Source: Bacteroidaceae bacterium
Lineage (GTDB): Bacteria; Bacteroidota; Bacteroidia; Bacteroidales; Bacteroidaceae
Reading direction: 5' to 3'
Length of the DNA stretch: 64,000 nt
NCBI GenBank assembly: GCA_017542145.1
Contig: JAFXXQ010000023.1
Location: forward strand, 124,001-188,000
The notes under the pieces were generated by a model. That model was not told where the DNA came from. It ran no database searches and saw only the letters and a program-made list of their open reading frames with translations. Within the stretch, counting starts at the first letter, position 1. Each line of letters begins with the position of its first letter. Below, piece after piece: positions 58,271 through 64,000 of the stretch. The position numbers and the translations under genes are program-made.

Positions 58271-60358
58271 TTAGTCCCAGAAGTTCCATGAAAGACCGAG
58301 TTTGAACCAACGGGGGTTGATAGGGTAGTGAGGGACGAGGAAGGAATGGGAATTTCCGAGCAAACCTTCGTTGACATGACTGTACATCACGTAGAAGCGG
58401 CATTGCTTGAGGTGGAAGTTGGCATAGACGTTGACGATAGGGTAGTCGCCTATGGAGACGCGGGCGTCAGGGTCGGCGTTCTGAAGGTGATACATGCCGA
58501 AGCCCGGGCAATAGGTGGGTGCATAGTAGGCTGTGAAATAGCGAACATCGCCGCCCAATTGGATGCGCAGCACTTTAGCATAGGTGAACTTCAGATAGAG
58601 ATTGCTGTAGACATTGACGAGCGGCAGGGGGAGTATATCGTCGCGACTGCTGTATTGCGCTGTCACCTCGTTGTCCCAATGCAGGATGCCGAGGGCAAAG
58701 TCCTGATTGAGTGTAGCGCTCAGTACTTGGATGTTGCCGCTATACTGGCGTGGAGCGATGTCGTTGTAGAATCGCGTGGAGCCAGACGTCATTTGCTCGC
58801 CGTAGCCGCTGAAGGCAAGGTAGGTGTAGTTCTTGATGTTCTCCACGCCTACGCTCAGACGCGTGTGCAGACGGTCGAAGGAGAGGCTGCCGCCAACGTG
58901 GGTGCGGAATTCCTTGCTGAAGTCGTTGTCCCACCAGAAGTGCTGCGAATGATAGTGGTTGTAATAGAACGAAGGCTCAAGGTTTGTCATAAAGCCGTTG
59001 AAGGCCAGACGAACCGTATCGCCCAGCAAACGGAAGTTCAAGTCACCGTCAGCTTCGAGCCGGATGTCGCCGATGTCATCGCCTAGAATGGCTAACTCGC
59101 CAGTGACGTTGAAGTGAAGTACATTGCCCAGTGTGCGGCGCAGATTGGCACCGAGGGTCAGCGTCTGCTCATTCCAGCGTCGGATAGTCTCTTTGCCGCT
59201 ACCGTCGCCCAGCGAGTCGGGTAGGGTGAACGAGCGGAATTCGTGCATCGCATACGCCGAGCCGCCAAAGGGAATCCATTTGTTGAAGCCCTCTATCAGC
59301 GAGAGCCCGGCAGCGTTCTTGATGGAGAGGTAGTTTGTGGCGTCGATGGAGTCGTAGGGGAGGTAGTTGTTGGCATAGTAGCCCGTGGGGGGGCGATAGT
59401 CAATGAAACGTCGCCTGTGCCCCTTTGCATTTGCGGTGTGGAACGCCTTCATAACAGGGACGAACTCCTGACGGACAATGACTGTATCGGGCAGGCTGTC
59501 GGTAACGGACTTGTAGTAGCCCATGTCGTAGTGCTGCTCGAAGAAAGCTGTGCGCATGCGGTTCTCGTTCCAGTTGCGTTCCATGTTGACGGGCATGTCG
59601 GCAGGGCGATAGGTTTGTTTGCCTGACGACATATCCTCGGGACGGGTGATGAAGCGGTCGTCGGTAAGGCCGCCGTTCTCAGCCCACTTCAGTTTGTCGT
59701 AGTTGAGCAACAGGTGCATGCCGTAGCGGTCCCCACGATAATAGCCGTAGAGGGCAGCATCGAAAAGCGATGTCGACTGGCTGCTGTAGAGCCCTCGTCC
59801 ATAGACGTAGTCGAGGTTGAAACCGATGCCGATTCGTCGTCCTGCATTGACGGCAAACGTTCCCTTGATGCGCTCCTCGCCGTTGATTTTGTTTCCGGCA
59901 CGGTAGTAGCTGACGTTTGTGTAGGGCGACTTCGTGTCCATGAACCGGAAGTGATCCGGCTGGGTGATGAAGTAGTCCATCGGGTAGGCGAAGATGTAGT
60001 CGTCGCCCGAAGGGCGGTGGAAGAAGATGCGTGACTCGCGAGGCGAACCCATATTGCCGAGGTAGTTGTATTCGCCGTTCAGACCATCGGTAAAGTGGAC
60101 GTTCTGGAAGCGGTGGATGGCGGTGTCGGGTTCTGAGGGAGTAATTTCGCCCAGTGTCTGGGATACCGTCCAAGCGCGGACGTCCTTGGGCGTCTTGCGG
60201 TCCGTTACGGTGCTGTCGCGGCGCGATTCGCTGCTGCCGTTGCCGATGCCTGTAGGGTCGAGGCCGTTTCCTGTGTCCATGAGCCGCCTATTGTCCTGCC
60301 CCCATGTGACGACGGCGGCGTACAGCAGCGTACAGACAAGCAGAACGGCTCTTTTCAT
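58271..60358 (-). CDS. Putative outer membrane porin (Porin_10 family)
   Basis: A 695-residue outer membrane protein with signal peptide (VLLVCTLLYAAVVTWGQ). The long run of alternating aromatic strands (YFDFIT-like DYFITQPDHFRFMDTKSPYT, SYYRAGNKINGEERIKGTFA, HQRF) and the end HYPINPRWFKLGLSWNFWD with terminal aromatic-acidic residues fit the Bacteroidetes putative porin family (PF14121-type). It has no plug or TonB box. The role is presumably passive diffusion or envelope structure. It is followed by the Gfo/Idh gene and preceded by small membrane-protein genes on the same strand. Confidence 0.85.
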   Translation of the reverse strand: MKRAVLLVCTLLYAAVVTWGQDNRRLMDTGNGLDPTGIGNGSSESRRDSTVTDRKTPKDVRAWTVSQTLGEITPSEPDTAIHRFQNVHFTDGLNGEYNYLGNMGSPRESRIFFHRPSGDDYIFAYPMDYFITQPDHFRFMDTKSPYTNVSYYRAGNKINGEERIKGTFAVNAGRRIGIGFNLDYVYGRGLYSSQSTSLFDAALYGYYRGDRYGMHLLLNYDKLKWAENGGLTDDRFITRPEDMSSGKQTYRPADMPVNMERNWNENRMRTAFFEQHYDMGYYKSVTDSLPDTVIVRQEFVPVMKAFHTANAKGHRRRFIDYRPPTGYYANNYLPYDSIDATNYLSIKNAAGLSLIEGFNKWIPFGGSAYAMHEFRSFTLPDSLGDGSGKETIRRWNEQTLTLGANLRRTLGNVLHFNVTGELAILGDDIGDIRLEADGDLNFRLLGDTVRLAFNGFMTNLEPSFYYNHYHSQHFWWDNDFSKEFRTHVGGSLSFDRLHTRLSVGVENIKNYTYLAFSGYGEQMTSGSTRFYNDIAPRQYSGNIQVLSATLNQDFALGILHWDNEVTAQYSSRDDILPLPLVNVYSNLYLKFTYAKVLRIQLGGDVRYFTAYYAPTYCPGFGMYHLQNADPDARVSIGDYPIVNVYANFHLKQCRFYVMYSHVNEGLLGNSHSFLVPHYPINPRWFKLGLSWNFWD

Positions 60359-60374
60359 CAGCTTCTGATAATCT

Positions 60375-60578
60375 TCAATCTTCGAACGGCTTTGTCCTCC
60401 TATCTTTCACGAAAAACCGAATGATGTAGTCGGCCGTCTTGACAACGATGCTGACAGCGGCAATGATAAGGAACAGCGTGCGGTCGTTCGGCAGAGCGAA
60501 ATAGACAATGAAGGCTGCAATGAAACCCAGCAGGAACAGCGCGTTTAGCAGCGAGCGGACTTGTTGTTTGTTCTTCAT
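60375..60578 (-). CDS. Small two-TM protein
   Basis: A 67-residue protein with two hydrophobic helices (LLNALFLLGFIAAFIVYFAL and TLFLIIAAVSIVVKTADYII) and a basic C-terminal tail. It lies 16 bases before the porin gene and is likely cotranscribed. I do not recognise a family with certainty; many Bacteroidales have a similar short membrane protein in this setting. Confidence 0.75.
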   Translation of the reverse strand: MKNKQQVRSLLNALFLLGFIAAFIVYFALPNDRTLFLIIAAVSIVVKTADYIIRFFVKDRRTKPFED

Positions 60579-60586
60579 CTTTTTAG

Positions 60587-60607
60587 TTAATTCTTCACTC
60601 TAAACTC
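60587..60607. repeat. Three degenerate heptads in the DUF4468/two-TM junction
   Basis: TTAATTC, TTCACTC and TAAACTC keep a seven-base period and resemble the TTAACTC heptads elsewhere. Confidence 0.4.
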
Positions 60608-60616
60608 CATTTATGC

Positions 60617-61183
60617 TCACAGGCTTTTCTTCAGATCCTCAGTAAGCTGAGTGAAAAGGTCGATGGTCTTGATGCGGAACTTGCCCGTTGCGCGGAGCAG
60701 CTTGGTCTTCGAGGTGTTAAAGCATTGCTCGTCCGTAATCCATTCCTCTGCCGTAAAGCGTTGTCCGCCGTCCCGCTCCTCCTCGTACCAGTATTTGATG
60801 CGCGTCATGCGTACCTTCATTCCGCTTTCGGCAGGAAAAATCTCCAGCAGGTAATTGATGCGCGTGCGGTCCAGGACAATCCAGTTCCTCTTGAATGTCA
60901 GGTATTCCTCAGCTTGAATGACGAGGTGATAGTTCGTCTCGTCCTGCTCGACGATCTTGCTGCTGAGGACTGTAGGCACGACGAATCGGTTTTCCACCCA
61001 TTTCAGAGCCTTCGCGTAGGCCCACTTCTCGTTCAGCCCATCGGGGATGGACAGGGTCTTCTCGAACGTCACGCGGTTGTTGACGACGGGCACGGCACCC
61101 ACGCCGTAGCGAGCATCTATCTGGGCAAAGCCCGCCATCGTTGTCGCGAGCGCCAGCACGAAAAGTTGCAGTCTCTTCTTCAT
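60617..61183 (-). CDS. DUF4468 (TBP-like fold) envelope protein
   Basis: The 188-residue secreted protein (signal LQLFVLALATTMAGFAQ) matches DUF4468: FEKTLSIPDGLNEKWAYAKA, LKWVENRFVVP, YLTFKRNWIVLDRTRINYLL and MTRIKYWYEEE followed by a helical end. The domain is predicted to have a TBP-like fold and is common in Bacteroidales periplasmic proteins of unknown role. It has its own promoter and heads the leftward set with the two-TM protein and porin. Confidence 0.87.
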   Translation of the reverse strand: MKKRLQLFVLALATTMAGFAQIDARYGVGAVPVVNNRVTFEKTLSIPDGLNEKWAYAKALKWVENRFVVPTVLSSKIVEQDETNYHLVIQAEEYLTFKRNWIVLDRTRINYLLEIFPAESGMKVRMTRIKYWYEEERDGGQRFTAEEWITDEQCFNTSKTKLLRATGKFRIKTIDLFTQLTEDLKKSL

Positions 61184-61211
61184 AGATATCCTATTTTAAT
61201 ATTATTGAATG

Positions 61212-61219
61212 CAAAAGTA
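61212..61219 (-). promoter_or_regulatory. Promoter -7 box of the DUF4468-porin unit
   Basis: Minus-strand TACTTTTG, with a near-match CTTG 20 bases upstream. Confidence 0.5.
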
Positions 61220-61289
61220 CAACGTCTGGGGCGAAAAAGCAAGAAATTTCTGTTTTTTCCGAAGGGCTTAACGTAAAAAAACATATTAT

Positions 61290-61319
61290 TCCTCCATCTT
61301 CAATCTTTCATCTTCATTT
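61290..61319. repeat. Heptad repeat (TGAARA type) upstream of the helicase
   Basis: On the minus strand AGATGAA, AGATTGA and AGATGGA run in seven-base register, directly before the helicase promoter box. Confidence 0.55.
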
Positions 61320-61325
61320 TCTTTG

Positions 61326-61333
61326 TATCTTTG
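61326..61333 (+). promoter_or_regulatory. Promoter -7 box of the helicase gene
   Basis: TATCTTTG, 25 bases before the chosen ATG. The upstream element position falls in the heptad repeat and lacks TTTG. Confidence 0.55.
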
Positions 61334-61358
61334 TCCCGATAATTGTGTGTGTAGTCTG

Positions 61359-63578
61359 ATGATGGAGAAAAACGAGGCGTTGGAGCTGGCGTGGCAGCTT
61401 GTGGAGGGGACGGGCATCAACGTGTTCCTCACGGGTCGGGCGGGGACGGGAAAGACAACGTTCCTGCGCGAGCTCCGCACGCGGCTCCCCAAGCGCATGG
61501 TGGTGGTAGCGCCGACGGGCGTGGCTGCCATCAATGCCGAGGGGGTGACGATTCACTCGTTCTTCCAGCTGCCGCTGTCGCCCTTCGTGCCTGGAGGCAA
61601 GGTGCGGAGCGACGGTGGAAGGAAGTACCAGTTCTCCAAGCAGAAGAAAAACATCATCCGCACGCTCGACCTGCTGGTGATTGACGAGATTTCGATGGTG
61701 CGCGCCGACTTGCTCGATGCCGTCGATGACGTGCTGCGCCGCTACCGCGACAGCAGCCGTCCGTTCGGCGGGGTGCAGCTGCTGATGATTGGCGATCTGC
61801 AGCAGTTGGCACCTGTGGTGAAGGACGACGAGTGGGCGCTGTTGCGCGAGTACTACGACACGCCGTTCTTCTTCGGCAGCCGCGCCCTGCAGCAGACGCG
61901 CCACGTGACCATCGAGCTGCAGCACGTCTATAGGCAGACCGACCAGTCGTTTATCGACCTGTTGAATAAGGTGCGCACAGGAACTCTGACGCCTGAGGAC
62001 TTGGAGCGCCTCAATGCCCGTGTGACGAAGGACGACAATACGCCTGAGGGCGTCATCCGCCTGACGACGCACAACCGCACAGCAGACGGTTACAACGAGC
62101 GTCGCCTGCAGGCAATCCCCCGTGTAGCGCGTCTCTATCGTGCTACCGTCGAGGGTACGTTCCCCGAGACGTCCTATCCTGCTGACGAGACGCTGACGCT
62201 GAAGGTGGGCTGCCAGGTGATGTTCCTGAAGAACGACGTCTCCTTCGAACACCGTTTCTACAACGGCAAGCTGGCGCGTGTGACGGAGTTGAAGGACGAC
62301 GAGGTCACCGTCGTGGGGCTGGATGACGGACGTTCCATCACCGTCGGCCCGATGGAGTGGACAAACGCGCGCTACGTCATCGACAAGGAGTCGCGCGAGA
62401 TTCGCGAAGAGGTGGAGGGCGTGTTCCGTCAGTTCCCCCTGCGGCTGGCGTGGGCCATCACCATCCACAAGAGCCAGGGGCTGACGTTCGACCGCGCCGT
62501 AGTGGATGTGAATGCAGCTTTTGCCGCAGGGCAGGTGTATGTGGCGCTCAGCCGCTGCCGCACGCTGGAGGGGCTGATGCTGACGGAGCCGCTGCGTCCT
62601 GGATCCGTCATCACGGACAGCGTCGTGACCCGCTATATGGACGTCGAACTCAGCGAGGCGCAGACGGTGAGCGGGAGGCTGGGCGATTTGAAGCGCGAGT
62701 ATTTCCTGTATCTTGTGAATGAGTTCTTCGACCTCCAGCCCTTGCGCTGGGCGTGGCAGAAGTTGCTGCGCCTTGTCGATGAGCATCTCTATCGCGACTA
62801 TCCGCGCCTGCTCGCGCGCTATAAGGAGATAGCTCCGCAACTGGAGTCGGAGGTCTTCGATGTGGCGCCTCGTTTCTGCCGGCAGTGTGCCGACATCGTT
62901 GCTGCCAGTACCGACTACGAACACGATGCCCTCCTGCACGGGCGCATCCACAAGGCATGCATCTACTTCGAGGGGAAACTCTCGAGCCAGCTGGGAACCT
63001 TGCTGGCCGATGCCAGGACGCTGGAGAGCGACAATAAGAAGGTGGCTGAACAGCTTGAGGAAACGCTCGACAACCTGCGTCAGCTCTATGGCTTGAAGGT
63101 GAGCCTGCTGCGCTTCGTGGCGCAGAGCGGCTTCACCGTTTCCTCTTATCTGAAGCAGAAGGCCCGCTTCACGCTGGATGGGGAGAAAGGCTCATCCGCT
63201 GCTCCTCCTGCGAAGGGGGAGGGGAAGCTGGCGCGCAGCTCACGGGCGAAAGCGAAGTCGTCCCCCTCCGCGAAGGAGCGTAGAGGGGGGCTGAAGCCCT
63301 CCCCCTTACGGGAGAGCGAGGCGAGGGGGGAATCCGACATTGCCTATCCCGAGCTGTTTGAGACGCTGCGCCGCTGGCGAGGCACGGAGGCTTTCCGCGA
63401 GCACAAGAGCGCCTACTACATCCTCTCCAACGCTGCGCTCATCGCCATCGCCAACGCCCTCCCCACCAACGCTGCACAGTTGAAGCGCCTCAAGGGCATG
63501 GGACCTGCCAAGGTAGCCAAGTATGGCGAGGAAATACTTGAGCTCGTCCGCGACTACATCGCTGAGCTGCCAGAGTAA
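61359..63578 (+). CDS. Pif1-like superfamily 1 helicase with HRDC domain
   Basis: The 739-residue protein has an SF1B helicase core: Walker A FLTGRAGTGKTTFLREL (about residue 20), VVAPTGVAAINAEGVTIHSF, Walker B LLVIDEISMVRADLLD, GDLQQLAPVV, and the late motif TIHKSQGLTFDRAVVDV with VYVALSRCRTLEGL. A helix-rich region and a C-terminal HRDC domain (LKRLKGMGPAKVAKYGEEIL) follow. Pif1-type enzymes unwind DNA 5' to 3' and resolve G-quadruplexes or R-loops. Residues about 610-660 are a low-complexity basic linker encoded by inserted GC-rich hairpin repeats. The start follows the promoter; upstream codons lie inside it. Confidence 0.9.
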   Translation: MMEKNEALELAWQLVEGTGINVFLTGRAGTGKTTFLRELRTRLPKRMVVVAPTGVAAINAEGVTIHSFFQLPLSPFVPGGKVRSDGGRKYQFSKQKKNIIRTLDLLVIDEISMVRADLLDAVDDVLRRYRDSSRPFGGVQLLMIGDLQQLAPVVKDDEWALLREYYDTPFFFGSRALQQTRHVTIELQHVYRQTDQSFIDLLNKVRTGTLTPEDLERLNARVTKDDNTPEGVIRLTTHNRTADGYNERRLQAIPRVARLYRATVEGTFPETSYPADETLTLKVGCQVMFLKNDVSFEHRFYNGKLARVTELKDDEVTVVGLDDGRSITVGPMEWTNARYVIDKESREIREEVEGVFRQFPLRLAWAITIHKSQGLTFDRAVVDVNAAFAAGQVYVALSRCRTLEGLMLTEPLRPGSVITDSVVTRYMDVELSEAQTVSGRLGDLKREYFLYLVNEFFDLQPLRWAWQKLLRLVDEHLYRDYPRLLARYKEIAPQLESEVFDVAPRFCRQCADIVAASTDYEHDALLHGRIHKACIYFEGKLSSQLGTLLADARTLESDNKKVAEQLEETLDNLRQLYGLKVSLLRFVAQSGFTVSSYLKQKARFTLDGEKGSSAAPPAKGEGKLARSSRAKAKSSPSAKERRGGLKPSPLRESEARGESDIAYPELFETLRRWRGTEAFREHKSAYYILSNAALIAIANALPTNAAQLKRLKGMGPAKVAKYGEEILELVRDYIAELPE
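63190..63332. repeat. GC-rich hairpin repeats inserted in the helicase gene
   Basis: Three related hairpin-like blocks follow each other: CTCCTGCGAAGGGGGAGG, CCCCCTCCGCGAAGGAGCG with a G-run, and CTCCCCCTTACGGGAGAG ending in a G-run. The reading frame stays open, producing a linker rich in Lys, Ser, Arg and Pro between the helicase core and HRDC. Confidence 0.65.
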
Positions 63579-64000
63579 CCTTTGATATTCTCCAAGAACT
63601 CTATTTCCACGATGCGCAGTTCATTTTTTGTTTCGGCCCCGTTGGCGGCTTTGAAAAGGTCCAGTTCACCTGCGGTGGGCTCTGCCACCTCCACGATGCC
63701 TCCGAAGGCATCCTCGTCCTTGCCGGCTCCGCGGAGGCAGATGGTGATTTCGTCGGTTTGCACGCGCTGGGTGGGTGTCAGGTGCACATAGCCGAGACTG
63801 CGCTCCGTCTCGCCGTTCCAGATGAGCTGCTCGCCAGCATAGATGTTCAGGGGATAGCTGCGCAGGCGCCACCCAGTGAGCTTGAGGCAGATGTCATCTA
63901 CGACGGCTCTTTCCGCCAGTTTATAGGTGATCCAGGCGGTGGAGAGGCGTCCGTCGTTCTTCCATTCTGAGAGTTCGTTGTCGTCGTAGCTACGTGAGGC
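63554..64000 (-). CDS. C-terminal part of a probable GH2-type glycoside hydrolase
   Basis: The frame is open from the right edge for 148 codons to a TAG. SYDDNELSEWKNDGRLSTAW, ICLKLTGWRLRSYPLNIYAG and the following GYVHLTPTQRVQTDEITICL form an F5/8C (discoidin)-like beta-sandwich, seen at the C terminus of Bacteroidetes family 2 beta-galactosidase-like enzymes. The catalytic part is outside the window, so the assignment is tentative. The gene overlaps the end of the helicase gene by 25 bases, tail to tail. Confidence 0.6.
   Translation of the reverse strand, partial: ASRSYDDNELSEWKNDGRLSTAWITYKLAERAVVDDICLKLTGWRLRSYPLNIYAGEQLIWNGETERSLGYVHLTPTQRVQTDEITICLRGAGKDEDAFGGIVEVAEPTAGELDLFKAANGAETKNELRIVEIEFLENIKGYSGSSAM

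Noticed and set aside
61314..62951. 545-codon leftward frame
   Set aside because: Antisense to the helicase core; rich in Arg, His and Gln, with no recognisable domain.

Overview
The window looks like a chromosome segment of a Bacteroidales bacterium, most plausibly Prevotellaceae-like. The grounds are two SusC/SusD pairs, families largely confined to Bacteroidetes (DUF4494, DUF4301, DUF4468, DUF6249, Porin_10), almost no Shine-Dalgarno sequences, and repeated use of the Bacteroidetes promoter TTTG-N19-21-TAnnTTTG. The genus assignment is inference. I saw no rRNA, prophage, insertion sequence or CRISPR array.

Layout. 0-10 kb: a KDG-kinase-type sugar kinase cut by the left edge, a DUF6249/ECF-sigma/small membrane protein set, an S41 peptidase lipoprotein, a DEDDh exonuclease, and a leftward operon of S9 peptidase, two tandem MFS transporters and a secreted endonuclease/phosphatase. 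10-18 kb: a CapD/WbpM-type sugar dehydratase with an acyl-CoA synthetase, YggS with DUF4494, an aminotransferase and an FtsX-type permease. 18-35 kb: one long rightward cluster with a small lipoprotein, three fasciclin (FAS1) lipoproteins interleaved with two SusC/SusD pairs and no glycoside hydrolase, then DUF4301. 36-41 kb: threonine catabolism (tdh, kbl) with an Lrp-type regulator, a double-TonB_C protein, and an S23-type four-helix-bundle gene enclosed by inverted octamer arrays. 41-46.5 kb: cysE-metY-cysK, then a TonB receptor with a secreted HMA protein. 46.5-53.4 kb: M16 protease with cyclophilin, nucleotidyltransferase-pyrK-pyrD, initiator tRNA, TetR, RluA, GNAT. 53.9-64 kb: flavodiiron protein, enolase and rubredoxin; an acyl carrier protein; an envelope cluster (DUF4468, two-TM protein, porin, Gfo/Idh oxidoreductase); a Pif1-like HRDC helicase; and the C-terminal end of a probable GH2 enzyme.

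The least explained structure is a set of short-period repeats between genes. Four loci carry 21-nt phased units, three of them built around CCCA...TGGG, and one locus carries 22-nt units. There are 8-nt GTCAACRR arrays, 7-nt arrays of two kinds (GAGTTAA-like and TGAARA-like) and one 9-nt array. These short repeats also enter coding sequence: they encode the signal peptides of both SusD proteins and an in-frame insert in PyrK, while GC-rich hairpin sequence has entered an FtsX-type permease and the helicase. Two array pairs are inverted; one of them encloses the S23-type gene, which resembles the layout of 23S rRNA intervening sequences but lies outside rRNA.
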